A DNA stretch of 64,000 nt from Sphingomonas sp. Y57 (GCF_001015195.1 NZ_LDES01000004.1:58381-122380), one strand, 5' to 3'; positions 40,400-51,349 are shown, numbered from the stretch's first letter. Notes: generated by a model from the sequence alone, not told the origin. Numbers and translations: made by a program.

Positions 40400-41612
40400 T
40401 ATGCGCCGCGATCCAATCGTCCACGACCGGGGCGATCTTCTCACGCCAGCGCCGGCCATTGAAAATACCGTAATGTCCTACCCGTTCGGCGAGCAGATAT
40501 TTCTTCTTCTTCGCGGGCAGCGCAGTCGCAAGCGTAAGCGCGGCCTTGGTCTGGCCGATTCCGGAGATGTCGTCGCGCTCGCCCTCGATGGCCAGCAGGC
40601 CGATATCCCTGATGGCCGCCGGATCGACGGGCCTGCCACGATGGAGGAATTCGCCCTTCGGCAACAGATGGCGCTGGAACACCTGGTCGATGGTCTGGAG
40701 GTAGAATTCCGATGTCATGTCGCAGACCGAGCGATACTCGTCGTAAAAGGCCTTGGTGGCGTCGGCGCTTTCATCGTCGCCTTCGACGAGATGCTTGAAC
40801 ATGCTCCAATGGCTGACGAGATGGTTGCCCAGGTTCATCGCCATGAAGCCGGTGAGTTGCAGGAAGCCCGGATAGACCCGGCGGCCGCTGCCCGGATAAT
40901 AGACCGGCACGGTGTGGATGACGTTCTGCTCGAACCAGGCCAGCGGGCGCTGGGTGGCGACGGTGTTGACCGCGGTCGGCGCCTCGCGCGTGTCGACCGG
41001 GCCGCCCATCATGGTGAGCGTCTTCGGACGGCAGGGATGGTTGTCCGCCGCCATCAGCGCCGCGGCGGCATAGGCCGGGACCGAAGGCTGGCACACCGCC
41101 AGCATGTGCGTGCCCGGGCCCAGCTTCTCGAGGAACTCGACCAGATAGTCGATATAGTCGTCGAGGTCGAAGCGCCCCTCCTCGAGCGGGACGAGCCGCG
41201 CGTCGCGCCAGTCGGTGATACAGACGTCGTGGCGCGGCAGCAGCCGCTCGACCGTGCCCCGCAGCAGCGTCGCATAATGACCCGACATCGGCGCGACGAC
41301 GAGCAGCTTGGGCTGCCCGGTGATGCCGCGGCGGCGGAAGCGCTTGAGCTGGCCGAACGGCTTGCGGAGGATTATCTCCTCGGTGACGGCGACCTTGCGG
41401 CCGTCGACCTCGACCTGGGTGAAGCCGAAATCGGGCTTCCCGCGCGAGGCGGAGGCATGGGCGAACACGTCGAGCCCCGACGCCATCATCGGCGCCATGT
41501 TACTGTAGGACATCGGATTCAGCGGGTTCTGGAGCCATTGGGCACCCAGATTGGCCCATGCGCTGGCCGCCGACAGCATCGTGCGCTGAAATTCATAGGC
41601 GTCGTACAGCAT
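40392..41612 (-). CDS. phaZ: Intracellular polyhydroxyalkanoate depolymerase
   Basis: 406 residues from ATG 41612 (GGAGAA upstream). N-terminus MLYDAYEFQRTMLSAASAWA is typical. Class I intracellular PhaZ features: VVAPMSGHYATLLRGTVERL, DWRDARLVPLEEGRFDLDDYIDYL split over the core, nucleophile Cys in LAVCQPSVPA, and C-terminal His in AERVGHYGIFNGRRW. It mobilises stored PHB. First gene of an operon with the 509-residue exported protein and the dipeptide epimerase. Confidence 0.92.
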   Translation of the reverse strand: MLYDAYEFQRTMLSAASAWANLGAQWLQNPLNPMSYSNMAPMMASGLDVFAHASASRGKPDFGFTQVEVDGRKVAVTEEIILRKPFGQLKRFRRRGITGQPKLLVVAPMSGHYATLLRGTVERLLPRHDVCITDWRDARLVPLEEGRFDLDDYIDYLVEFLEKLGPGTHMLAVCQPSVPAYAAAALMAADNHPCRPKTLTMMGGPVDTREAPTAVNTVATQRPLAWFEQNVIHTVPVYYPGSGRRVYPGFLQLTGFMAMNLGNHLVSHWSMFKHLVEGDDESADATKAFYDEYRSVCDMTSEFYLQTIDQVFQRHLLPKGEFLHRGRPVDPAAIRDIGLLAIEGERDDISGIGQTKAALTLATALPAKKKKYLLAERVGHYGIFNGRRWREKIAPVVDDWIAAHNG

Positions 41613-41727
41613 GCAGTTCTCCGGTGGGATGCCGTTACGAATGTAAGGATAGCCGAAGCATATTGCCATAAGCTTGCGGTCGCCAGCGCAATTGAGATGC
41701 GCGAGGCAAATTGCTAGGGCGCGCGTC

Positions 41728-43506
<1,779 letters not shown>

Positions 43507-43508
43507 CG

Positions 43509-43630
43509 CCCCTCCCTTTCAAGGGAGGGGCCGGGGGATGGGCGCGAGCGTAGCGAGCCAAACTTCACCAAGGGGCATCAGCCCCTTGGTTTCGTACCCC
43601 ACCCCTTCGCCCTTCCCCTGAAGGGGAGGG
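43509..43630. repeat. Composite hairpin repeat between convergent genes
   Basis: Three hairpins in 122 bases: CCCCTCCCTT/AAGGGAGGGG (43509-43530), ACCAAGGGGC/GCCCCTTGGT (43567-43576 and 43581-43590, ATCA loop), and a CCCCT/AGGGG one around 43615-43626. The outer hairpins are related to each other in inverted order (CCCTCCC and GGGGAGGG), giving one larger palindromic element. It separates the ABC exporter from convergent mmsB and probably ends transcription both ways. Confidence 0.65.
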
Positions 43631-43635
43631 AAAAA

Positions 43636-44526
43636 TCAGGCCCTGTAGCTGCCGTCGAGCAGCTTGATGATCGCCGAGAAGTCCTTGCCCGCACCGCCAA
43701 GGTTGGCGAAGGCCTGATAGAGGCTCTCGGCGTGCCCACCCATCGGCACGCTGGCTCCGACGCCCTGTGCCGCCTCGACCGCAAGCTTGAGGTCCTTGAG
43801 CATCAGGCCGGCCGCGAAGCCGCCCTCATAGCCGTTGTCGGCCGGGGTTTGCGGGCCGACGCCGGGAACCGGGCAATAGCTGGTCATCGACCAGCTCTGG
43901 CCACTGGCCTTGGACGAGATGTCGTAGAAGGTCTGAAGGTCCAGGCCCAGCTTGGCCGCCAGCGCGAAGGCCTCACAGGTCGCGACCATCGTCGCGCCGA
44001 GGATCATGTTGTTGACGATCTTCGCGGCCTGCCCCGAACCCGCGCCGCCTGCGTGGATCACCGCCTTGCCCATCAGTTCGAGGACCGGCTCGGCACGGGC
44101 GAAATGCTCGGCACTTCCGCCGACCATGAAGGTAAGCGTGCCGCCATTGGCCGCAGCGATGCCACCCGAAACGGGGGCGTCGACCATTGCCAGCCCCTTG
44201 GCGGCCGCCTCGCCATTGACGGCGCGCGCGGAAGCGACGTCGATCGTCGAGCAATCGATCAGCAGGGCCGAGGCCGGCACCGAGCTGAATACCTCATTTT
44301 CATAGACCGAACGCACGTGCTGGCCCGCCGGCAGCATGGTGACGACGAACGCGGCGTCCTTGACCGCCTCGGCCGCCGATCCGACGGCGACGCAGCCCGC
44401 CGCGACCGCCCGGTCGAGCGCCTCCTTCGAAAGATCGAAGGCACGCACGTCATGGCCTTTCTTCGCCAGATTGGCGGCCATGCCGCCTCCCATGTTGCCG
44501 AGGCCGATGAAACCGATCGTCGCCAT
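43636..44526 (-). CDS. mmsB: 3-hydroxyisobutyrate dehydrogenase
   Basis: 296 residues from ATG 44526. NAD-dependent oxidation of 3-hydroxyisobutyrate to methylmalonate semialdehyde in valine breakdown. N-terminal Rossmann IGFIGLGNMGGGMAANLAKK, substrate loop DAPVSGGIAAANGGTLTFMV, and catalytic Lys in GAGSGQAAKIVNNMILGATM. Last gene of the five-gene catabolic operon, 5 bases after the enoyl-CoA hydratase. Confidence 0.94.
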   Translation of the reverse strand: MATIGFIGLGNMGGGMAANLAKKGHDVRAFDLSKEALDRAVAAGCVAVGSAAEAVKDAAFVVTMLPAGQHVRSVYENEVFSSVPASALLIDCSTIDVASARAVNGEAAAKGLAMVDAPVSGGIAAANGGTLTFMVGGSAEHFARAEPVLELMGKAVIHAGGAGSGQAAKIVNNMILGATMVATCEAFALAAKLGLDLQTFYDISSKASGQSWSMTSYCPVPGVGPQTPADNGYEGGFAAGLMLKDLKLAVEAAQGVGASVPMGGHAESLYQAFANLGGAGKDFSAIIKLLDGSYRA

Positions 44527-44531
44527 GATGC

Positions 44532-45305
44532 TTACTTTCCTTTCCAGACGCCGGCGCGCTTCTCGACGAACGCCGTCATGCCCTCTGCCTTGTCTTCCGT
44601 GGCACACAGGCCGTTGAAGGTGCGCCGCTCGAACAGCAGGCCATGGTGGAGGCCGGTCTCGAACGCGGCGTTGACCGCTTCCTTGTTGGCGATGGCGGCA
44701 AGCGGCGGCATCGCGGCGATCGCCTGCGCCATCTTCATCGCCTCATCCATCAGTTCGGCAAGCGGAACGACCTTGCTGCACAGATTGGCACGCTCGGCCT
44801 CCTGCGCGTCCATCATGCGGCCGGTCAGGCACATGTCCATTGCCTTGGACTTGCCGATCGCCCGAGTCAGCCGCTGCGATCCGCCCATGCCCGGGCACAC
44901 GCCGAGCTTGATTTCGGGCTGGCCGAACTTGGCATTGTCGGCGACGATCATGATGTCCGCCATCATCGCCAGTTCGCAGCCGCCGCCCAGCGCGAAGCCG
45001 GACACCGCCGCGATCCACGGCTTGCGCGTTCCGGTGACCGTGCCCCAGCCGGCGAAGAAGTCCTCACCGAACATCTCGGCATAGCCCTTCTCCTGCATCT
45101 GCTTGATGTCGGCACCGGCCGCGAAAGCCTTCTCGCTGCCGGTCAGGATGGCGCAGCGCTGTTCGGGATCGGCGTCGAAGGCGTGAAAAGCTGCGATCAG
45201 GTCGTCGAGCACCTGGGTATTGAGGGCATTCAGCGCCTGCGGACGGTTCAGACGGATGACCGTCACCGGCCCCTGGGCTTCGACGAGGATGGTTTCATAG
45301 GACAT
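44532..45305 (-). CDS. Enoyl-CoA hydratase
   Basis: 257 residues from ATG 45305. Crotonase fold: [10 protein letters not shown] oxyanion-hole loop, [19 protein letters not shown], and both catalytic Glu ([26 protein letters not shown]). Hydrates methacrylyl-CoA to 3-hydroxyisobutyryl-CoA in this context; the motif set is that of short-chain EchA/PaaF enzymes. It lies 11 bases downstream of the HIBCH gene. Confidence 0.92.
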   Translation of the reverse strand: MSYETILVEAQGPVTVIRLNRPQALNALNTQVLDDLIAAFHAFDADPEQRCAILTGSEKAFAAGADIKQMQEKGYAEMFGEDFFAGWGTVTGTRKPWIAAVSGFALGGGCELAMMADIMIVADNAKFGQPEIKLGVCPGMGGSQRLTRAIGKSKAMDMCLTGRMMDAQEAERANLCSKVVPLAELMDEAMKMAQAIAAMPPLAAIANKEAVNAAFETGLHHGLLFERRTFNGLCATEDKAEGMTAFVEKRAGVWKGK

Positions 45306-45316
45306 GCGCAGACCTT

Positions 45317-46381
45317 TCAGGCGTTGGGCAGAGGCGTCCATGCCTCCGATGGCGGAAGCGGGGCAAAGATGGCATCGATATCGGCATCGCTGACGCCGGC
45401 CGCCGTCGGCGGATTCCAGCGCGGCGCGTTGTCCTTGTCGATGATCAGAGCACGAACCCCTTCGATGATGTCCGGCCGCTGGATGACGCGGACGACGACC
45501 GCATATTCCATCGCCATCTCTTCCGCAAAATCCTCGATCTTCGCGGATTCTGCGAGCAGCCGCAGCACGATCTTGCACGCCTGCGGCGATTTGGCCTCGA
45601 GCGTCTTCAGCGTCGCGAGGGCCCAGTCCCCACCATCCGCGACGAGCGCCGCGACAATGTCCTCGTAGCGATCGGAAGCGAAAAGCCGGTCGATATCGGC
45701 TCGACGGTCAAGGATCGGCGCCGCCGGGACCGCGGTGACCGCACTGCGCAATGCGGCGTCTATAGCCCCCGGATTGCCGAGAATCGCTGCCTTCAGCGCC
45801 TCGATCCCGTTGCTTTCGACATAATGGCTGCCCAGCGCCAGGGCGAGGCATTCCGCGCCGTTCAGGCGGGCCCCGGTGAGCCCGACATATTGGCCTGTCC
45901 GGCCCGGCATCCGTGACAGATAGCGTCCGCCCCCGACATCGGTGAACAGGCCGATGCCCGTTTCCGGCATCGCATACATCGTCCGTTCGGTGACGATGCG
46001 GATCGAGCAGGGCTGCGAAATACCGACGCCGCCGCCCATCGTGATGCCGTCCATGAAGGCGATGGTCGGCTTGCCATAGGTGAACAGCAGATGGTTGAGC
46101 CGATATTCTTCGTGGAAGAAGGCACGCGCTTCCGATCCATCGCCCTTCGCACTCTCTGCGATCTGGCGGATGTCCCCGCCCGCGCAGAAGCCGCGCCCCT
46201 CGGCATGGTCGATCATCACCAGGTCGACGCTATCGTCGGTCGCCCACTGGGTGAGCGCGCCGATCATGGCGGTGCAGATCGCATGGGTCAGCGCATGGAT
46301 CGCCTTGGGCCGGTTGAGACGAATGCGGCCGGTCCGCCCCTCTACGAAGATCAGAACTTCGTCATTCACTGGATCGCTCAT
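45317..46381 (-). CDS. 3-hydroxyisobutyryl-CoA hydrolase (HIBCH type)
   Basis: 354 residues. Crotonase superfamily, longer than hydratases. Motifs [39 protein letters not shown] and [20 protein letters not shown] are those of HIBCH enzymes, which release free 3-hydroxyisobutyrate and keep toxic methacrylyl-CoA low. Its start overlaps the stop of the acyl-CoA dehydrogenase by 4 bases (ATGA). Confidence 0.92.
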   Translation of the reverse strand: MSDPVNDEVLIFVEGRTGRIRLNRPKAIHALTHAICTAMIGALTQWATDDSVDLVMIDHAEGRGFCAGGDIRQIAESAKGDGSEARAFFHEEYRLNHLLFTYGKPTIAFMDGITMGGGVGISQPCSIRIVTERTMYAMPETGIGLFTDVGGGRYLSRMPGRTGQYVGLTGARLNGAECLALALGSHYVESNGIEALKAAILGNPGAIDAALRSAVTAVPAAPILDRRADIDRLFASDRYEDIVAALVADGGDWALATLKTLEAKSPQACKIVLRLLAESAKIEDFAEEMAMEYAVVVRVIQRPDIIEGVRALIIDKDNAPRWNPPTAAGVSDADIDAIFAPLPPSEAWTPLPNA

Positions 46382-47523
46382 TGGCGCAGCAGCTCCCGGC
46401 TGGTGATCATCCGCATGATCTCGTTGGTACCCTCGAGGATCCGGTGGACGCGCAGGTCACGCCAGAACCGCTCGATCGGATAATCCTGCAGATAACCGTA
46501 GCCGCCGTGAAGCTGTAGCGCGCGATCGACCACGGCTGAGCCGGTGTCGGTGGCAAAGCGCTTGGCCATCGCGGCGAACCGGGTCTTGTCGGGGGCGTTG
46601 GCAGTGACCTTGGCAGCCGCCGTGTAGAGCAGCATGCGGGCAGCTTGCAGCTCGGTCTCCATGTCGGCCAGGGTGAACTGGATCGACTGGAAATCGGCTA
46701 TCGGCTGGCCGAACTGCTTACGCTCCTTTGTATAGGAAACCGCCTCGTCGAGACAGCGCTGGGCTCCGCCGAGCGAGCAGGCGCCGATGTTCAGGCGGCC
46801 GCCGTCGAGCCCCATCATCGCGATGCGGAAGCCCTCCCCCTCGCCGCCGATACGATTGGCGACGGGTACGCGGACCCCATCGAAATTGACCTGGGCAGTC
46901 GGCTGCGAATGCCAGCCGAGCTTCTTTTCCTGGGCGCCGAAGCTGACCCCGGGCATGTCCTTGTCGATCACGAGGCAGGAAATGCCCTTCGGTCCGTCTC
47001 CGCCGGTGCGGACCATGACGACGTAGACCTCATTCTCGCCGCCGCCCGAGATGAAGGCCTTGGAACCCGTGACGACATAATGGTCCCCGTCGAGCACCGC
47101 CCTTGTCTTGAGCGCGGCTGCATCGGAACCCGAGCCGGGCTCGGTGAGGCAATAGGAGCCCATCCGTTCGCAGCTGATAAGATCGGGCAGATAACGGCCC
47201 TTGACGTCGGCCGAGCCGAAGCGATCGATCATCCACGCGGCCATGTTGTGGATGGAGATGAACGCCGACGTCGAAGGACAGCCATAGGCCATCGCTTCCA
47301 TGATCAGCGCCGCTTCCAGCCGCCCGAGGCCGATTCCTCCAGCCTCTTCCGACACATAGATGCCACCGAACCCCAGCGCCGCGGCAGCCCGGATCGTTTC
47401 GCGCGGGAAGATGTGCTTCTCGTCCCACTCGGCGGCGTGCGGCGTGATCGCATCGGCGGTGAACTTCTGCGCCATCTCCTGAATGGCGCGCTGGTCTTCG
47501 GTCAGTTCGAACTGATCGGTCAT
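46378..47523 (-). CDS. Acyl-CoA dehydrogenase (probable isobutyryl-CoA dehydrogenase)
   Basis: 381 residues. FAD motifs YCLTEPGSGSDAAALKT and the C-terminal VDRALQLHGGYGYLQDYPIE, RILEGTNEIMRMITSREL. The catalytic Glu is in ILEGTNEI of this subfamily. The operon partners point to isobutyryl-CoA as substrate (valine pathway), though short branched-chain acyl-CoA dehydrogenases are hard to tell apart. It follows mmsA by 81 bases that contain a perfect 18-bp hairpin. Confidence 0.92.
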   Translation of the reverse strand: MTDQFELTEDQRAIQEMAQKFTADAITPHAAEWDEKHIFPRETIRAAAALGFGGIYVSEEAGGIGLGRLEAALIMEAMAYGCPSTSAFISIHNMAAWMIDRFGSADVKGRYLPDLISCERMGSYCLTEPGSGSDAAALKTRAVLDGDHYVVTGSKAFISGGGENEVYVVMVRTGGDGPKGISCLVIDKDMPGVSFGAQEKKLGWHSQPTAQVNFDGVRVPVANRIGGEGEGFRIAMMGLDGGRLNIGACSLGGAQRCLDEAVSYTKERKQFGQPIADFQSIQFTLADMETELQAARMLLYTAAAKVTANAPDKTRFAAMAKRFATDTGSAVVDRALQLHGGYGYLQDYPIERFWRDLRVHRILEGTNEIMRMITSRELLRQ

Positions 47524-47551
47524 CTTGCTTCTGATCCGCTCCTAACGGCTT

Positions 47552-47592
47552 TTGGCCCGGACATCCGTTCCAGAAACGGATGTCCGGGCCAA
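47552..47592. repeat. Perfect 18-bp hairpin inside the valine operon
   Basis: TTGGCCCGGACATCCGTT (47552-47569) and AACGGATGTCCGGGCCAA (47575-47592) are exact inverse copies around a 5-base loop. The flanking genes mmsA and the acyl-CoA dehydrogenase are both on the minus strand. On that strand the hairpin is followed by AAGCC, not a T run, so it is not a standard terminator. It may protect or process the mmsA message, or be a mobile-type palindrome. Confidence 0.8.
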
Positions 47593-47604
47593 GCCATTTT
47601 CAGA

Positions 47605-49110
47605 TCACCCCATGGTCGGGATGACGAAGGCGCTGTCGCCCGCGCCGCCATCCGGCCAGCGCTGGGTGACCGTCTTCACCTTGGTGAAGAACTTCACGCC
47701 TTCCATGCCGTGCTGGTTGGTGTCGCCGAAGGCCGAACGCTTCCATCCACCGAAGGTGTGGTAGGCGACGGGCACGGGGATCGGCACGTTGATGCCGACC
47801 ATGCCGACATTCACACGCGCTGCGAACTCGCGCGCCGCATGGCCGTTACGGGTGAAGATCGCAACGCCGTTACCATATTGGTGCTGGCTCGGGAGGGCGA
47901 GCGCTTCCTCGAAATTGGCCGCGCGGACGATCTGCAGCACCGGGCCGAAAATCTCCTCCTGATAGCTCTGCATGGTCGGCTTGACATGATCGAACAGGGT
48001 CGGGCCGACGAAGAACCCCTTCTCATGCCCCTGCAGCGAGAAGCCGCGACCGTCGACGACCAGCTCGGCGCCCTCGTCGACACCCATCTGGATGTAGCTC
48101 TCGATCTTCGCCTTGTGCGCGGCGGTGACGACCGGGCCGTAATGCGCCTCCTTGTCGGTCGACACGCCGACACGAAGCGCCTCGATCGCCGGGATCAACT
48201 TCTCGCGCAGGCGATCCGCCGTGTCCTGGCCGACCGGCACGACGACCGGCAGCGCCATGCACCGCTCGCCCGCCGAACCGAAGGCCGCGCCCGCCAGGTC
48301 GTTGACGACCTGGTCCATGTCGGCGTCGGGCATCACGATGCCGTGGTTCTTGGCTCCACCCATCGCCTGCACGCGCTTGCCGGCCGCGACGCCGCGCTGA
48401 TAGACATAATGGGCAATGTCGGACGAACCGACGAAGCTGATCGCCTTGATATCGGGGTGATCGAGGATCGCGTCGACCATCACCTTGTCGCCCTGCACGA
48501 CCTGGAGGATGCCGTCGGGAAGGCCGGCCTCCTTCATCAGCTCGGCCAGACGGACCGGCACCGAAGGATCGCGCTCCGACGGCTTCAGGATGAAGGCGTT
48601 GCCGACCGCGATCGCCACGCCGAACATCCACATGGGAATCATCGCCGGGAAGTTGAACGGCGTGATGCCGGCGACGATGCCGAGCGGCTGGCGCATCGAA
48701 TAGACGTCGATGCCGGGGCCCGCGCCGATCGTGAACTCGCCCTTCAGCACGTGCGGGATACCGCAGGCGAACTCGATCACCTCGAGCCCGCGCTGGATGT
48801 CGCCCTTCGCATCGGCGATAACCTTGCCGTGCTCCGACGAGAGGAGGTGCGCCAGCTCCTCCATATTCTTCTCGACCAGTTCCTTGAAACGGAACATCAC
48901 CCGCGCGCGACGCTGCGGGTTGGTCGTCGCCCAGCCCGGCTGAGCCGCATTGGCGAGCGCGACCGCCTTGTCGAGGTCGGACTGGGCGCCGAGCGCGACG
49001 CGTGCCTGGACGACGCCGTTATTGGGGTCGAACACATCGCTGAAACGGGTGGCGGGGCTGGTGGAGCCGTCCGCGAAGAAATGGGAAATTTCCCGCACCT
49101 GGGTGGCCAT
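47605..49110 (-). CDS. mmsA: Methylmalonate-semialdehyde dehydrogenase (CoA-acylating)
   Basis: 501 residues from ATG 49110 (AGGAGA upstream). Converts methylmalonate semialdehyde to propionyl-CoA. ALDH fold: ITPFNFPAMIPMWMFGVAIA, FVGSSDIAHYVYQRG, and nucleophile Cys in GAAFGSAGERCMALPVVVPV, with EIFGPVLQIVRA at the end. The CoA-dependent subgroup is shown by the IPMWMF and RCMALP segments. First gene of the operon, divergent from lysR. Confidence 0.95.
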   Translation of the reverse strand: MATQVREISHFFADGSTSPATRFSDVFDPNNGVVQARVALGAQSDLDKAVALANAAQPGWATTNPQRRARVMFRFKELVEKNMEELAHLLSSEHGKVIADAKGDIQRGLEVIEFACGIPHVLKGEFTIGAGPGIDVYSMRQPLGIVAGITPFNFPAMIPMWMFGVAIAVGNAFILKPSERDPSVPVRLAELMKEAGLPDGILQVVQGDKVMVDAILDHPDIKAISFVGSSDIAHYVYQRGVAAGKRVQAMGGAKNHGIVMPDADMDQVVNDLAGAAFGSAGERCMALPVVVPVGQDTADRLREKLIPAIEALRVGVSTDKEAHYGPVVTAAHKAKIESYIQMGVDEGAELVVDGRGFSLQGHEKGFFVGPTLFDHVKPTMQSYQEEIFGPVLQIVRAANFEEALALPSQHQYGNGVAIFTRNGHAAREFAARVNVGMVGINVPIPVPVAYHTFGGWKRSAFGDTNQHGMEGVKFFTKVKTVTQRWPDGGAGDSAFVIPTMG

Positions 49111-49184
49111 GATTTGCTCTCCTCGTGTCGCAGCGTCAATCGACCCGTGCCGCCCCGCTGGCAAGACCTTGCCATGCAGTCCGA

Positions 49185-49202
49185 GCCTGCATTATTGCAG
49201 GC
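49185..49202. promoter_or_regulatory. Inverted repeat between mmsA and lysR
   Basis: GCCTGCA (49185-49191) TTAT TGCAGGC (49196-49202): a perfect 7-base inverted repeat ending one base before the preferred lysR ATG. It resembles a LysR-type recognition site by location, between a LysR gene and its divergent probable target. It would lie inside the coding sequence if lysR began at 49174. Confidence 0.5.
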
Positions 49203-49203
49203 C

Positions 49204-50100
49204 ATGCATTGGGATGACCTACAATTTTTCCTGTCACTGGCGCGCACCGGGCTGCTGACCACCGCCGCCCGGCAGCTCGACGTCGACGCGACCACGGTAG
49301 GCCGCCGCATCCGCCGGCTCGAGCGGAGCCTGGGCGGACAGACGTTGTTCGTGCAGGGCCGAGAAGGCCATGCCCTTACCGAGGCAGGCCGCCGCCTGTT
49401 GACGCGGGTCGAGACGATCGAACGTGAAGCCGACGCGATCGCCAGCGGCGGCGACCGTGCCGATGGCGAGGACGTGCGCGGCCATCTGCGGGTGAGCGCC
49501 TCGGAGGGGTTCGGCACCTGGATGGTGGCACATCACCTGGGCGAGTTCGCCGCCGCGCATCCGAACCTCTCGATCGACCTGGCGGCGAACAGCGGATTTC
49601 TCGATCCGTCGCGGCGCGAGGCGGATGTCGCGATCCTGCTCGCCCGGCCCCAGCGCGGTCCGCTGATCACCAAGAAGCTGACCGACTACCGGCTGTGCCT
49701 CTACGCCGCGCGCGCCTATCTCGACCGGTATCCGCCTATCGCGACCAGGGCCGACCTCCCCGCGCACCGGATGATCGGCTATGTCCCCGACCTCCTCTAT
49801 TCGCCCGAGCTGAACTATCTCGACGAGCTCGGCCCTTCGGTCGAGGCGCGGCTGCGCTCGTCGTCGATCAATGCACAATATCGGATGGTGGCGGCGAGCG
49901 CCGGGATCGGTGTGCTGCCCTGCTTCATCGGCGACAGGGACCCAGCGCTCGTCAGGGTACTGTCCGACGTCGCGATCACGCGTTCCTTCTGGCTCGTCAC
50001 CCATCAGGATAGCCGACACCTGCCGCGCAACGCACTGTTCGTCGAATGGCTGTCTGCGCTGGTGTTGCGGCAAAGGAGCCGGCTGCTCGGCGAGAGCTGA
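49204..50100 (+). CDS. LysR-family transcriptional regulator
   Basis: 298 residues from ATG 49204 (308 if the in-frame ATG at 49174 is used; neither has a strong ribosome site). N-terminal winged HTH: WDDLQFFLSLARTGLLTTAA, DATTVGRRIRRLERSL; then a substrate-binding domain (GHLRVSASEGFGTWMVAHHL, ADVAILLARPQRGPLITKKL). It is divergent from mmsA and probably controls the valine operon in response to a pathway intermediate; this is inferred from position. Confidence 0.9.
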   Translation: MHWDDLQFFLSLARTGLLTTAARQLDVDATTVGRRIRRLERSLGGQTLFVQGREGHALTEAGRRLLTRVETIEREADAIASGGDRADGEDVRGHLRVSASEGFGTWMVAHHLGEFAAAHPNLSIDLAANSGFLDPSRREADVAILLARPQRGPLITKKLTDYRLCLYAARAYLDRYPPIATRADLPAHRMIGYVPDLLYSPELNYLDELGPSVEARLRSSSINAQYRMVAASAGIGVLPCFIGDRDPALVRVLSDVAITRSFWLVTHQDSRHLPRNALFVEWLSALVLRQRSRLLGES

Positions 50101-50260
50101 GGCAGCAATACCGGCTTTCAAGCCGCTTTTCACGAGCCGAGCTAAGCCCCGAAGAAACCGGGATTTTCGTTTCGGCTGGCGATTTTTTTCGGTGCTCGTT
50201 GCGTGCAAAAGTGAACAAGCACGGAGGTGCAACGTTTCATACCAACCAGTGGAGTTGAGT

Positions 50261-51004
50261 ATGATCGAACGTGAAACCATCCTGCAGAACCGCCTGCTCG
50301 GTGCCCTCAAGCCCGACGATCTGGACCTGCTGACACCGTCCTTCACCCTTCACGAATTCGCCCCCGGCAAGATCCTGCAGGAGGCGGGGACCGACGTGCG
50401 CTATTCCTGGTTTCCGCTGAGCGACGCTGCCGCGTCCTTCGTTGTCGCTGCCGACGCCAACCGCCTGGTCGACGCCGCGCTGATCGGCCGGGAAGGCGCC
50501 ATCTGCGGCCTCGTGTCATCTGGCCGTCTGCCTGCCTATGCCCGCGCCCATGTCCAGTTTGGCGGGCGGTTCCTGCGCCTGCCGCTCTCGGCGCTTGCCC
50601 AGGCGCGGCAGCAGTCGCCGACCATCGCCCATTGGATGTCCCGCTATGCCGATTGCCTCGTCGCGCAACTTTTCCAGTCGGCGGCGTGCAACGCCTCGCA
50701 TACCATTGCTCAGCGTCTGTCGCGCTGGCTGCTCGCCACGCGGGAACGCATCCGCCGCGATGAAATCGCCATCACCCAGGAGCAGCTCGGTGAGATGCTC
50801 GGCGTCGGACGCAGCTTCATCAACCGGTCGCTGCGCCAGTTGGGGCTCAAAGGCATCCTCAATTCGCGACGGCGGAGGATCGTGATCATCGACGTCGAGC
50901 AACTCCAGGCGATCGCCTGCGGCTGCAACGAACGGATCCGCGAGCATTTCGATCAGGTTCTCGCCGGCGTCTACCCGCACGAAACCGACATGGTCGCGGC
51001 CTGA
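50261..51004 (+). CDS. Crp/Fnr-family transcriptional regulator
   Basis: 247 residues from ATG 50261. An N-terminal cyclic-nucleotide-binding-like barrel (LTPSFTLHEFAPGKILQEAG, ALIGREGAICGLV) lacks both the Fnr Cys cluster and the classic cAMP RxS motif. A long dimer helix and a Crp-type HTH follow (AITQEQLGEMLGVGRSFINR, LRQLGLKGILNSRRRRI). The effector is unknown. Upstream 50101-50260 contains an AT-rich stretch with TTTTTTT at about 50184-50190, but no other gene. Confidence 0.88.
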   Translation: MIERETILQNRLLGALKPDDLDLLTPSFTLHEFAPGKILQEAGTDVRYSWFPLSDAAASFVVAADANRLVDAALIGREGAICGLVSSGRLPAYARAHVQFGGRFLRLPLSALAQARQQSPTIAHWMSRYADCLVAQLFQSAACNASHTIAQRLSRWLLATRERIRRDEIAITQEQLGEMLGVGRSFINRSLRQLGLKGILNSRRRRIVIIDVEQLQAIACGCNERIREHFDQVLAGVYPHETDMVAA

Positions 51005-51050
51005 TATCGACCATCGCCCGGTCGGGGCGACCCCAGAGGAGGAGAAGGAT

Positions 51051-51344
51051 ATGACGAACATCTTAGCGGTGGGAACCGCAACCGCCCTTGCCCTGATGGC
51101 GGGAGCGGCGTGGGCGCAGACCACGGGATCGGTCGGGGTGGTAGCCAGTGCTGCTGGCATCTCGCTCGACACCGACGCGAACATACACGCACCGACCGTC
51201 AGCAGGACCATAGCGGAGCCGGGCAGCAACCTGAAAAGCGCGACCCGAAAATCGCGTCGCGATGCGGTCGACGGCACCGCTACGGCCAACGCCGCCGTCA
51301 AGGGCGAAGCAAGCATCCGAGACCTGGGGCCCGACGGCCAATAG
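51051..51344 (+). CDS. Small exported protein of unknown function
   Basis: 97 residues, preceded by a strong GAGGAGGAGAAGG ribosome site. A signal peptide (NILAVGTATALALMAGAAWA) is followed by a short, low-complexity mature part rich in Ala, Thr and Ser (GSVGVVASAAGISLDTDANI) with a basic centre (KSATRKSRRD). No family recognised. It lies 46 bases after the Crp/Fnr gene and may be co-transcribed. Its stop is 5 bases from that of the convergent extensin-like gene. Confidence 0.65.
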   Translation: MTNILAVGTATALALMAGAAWAQTTGSVGVVASAAGISLDTDANIHAPTVSRTIAEPGSNLKSATRKSRRDAVDGTATANAAVKGEASIRDLGPDGQ

Positions 51345-51349
51345 ACGCA

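Noticed and set aside
46645..49173. Very long plus-strand open frame opposite the valine operon
   Set aside because: It is antisense to mmsA, HIBCH and the dehydrogenase, is rich in Arg/His/Asp as expected of a shadow frame, and only its 3' end (lysR) is a real gene.
49174..49203. Longer start for lysR
   Set aside because: Possible, but the added residues QSEPALLQA lack similarity and the segment contains a perfect operator-like inverted repeat.
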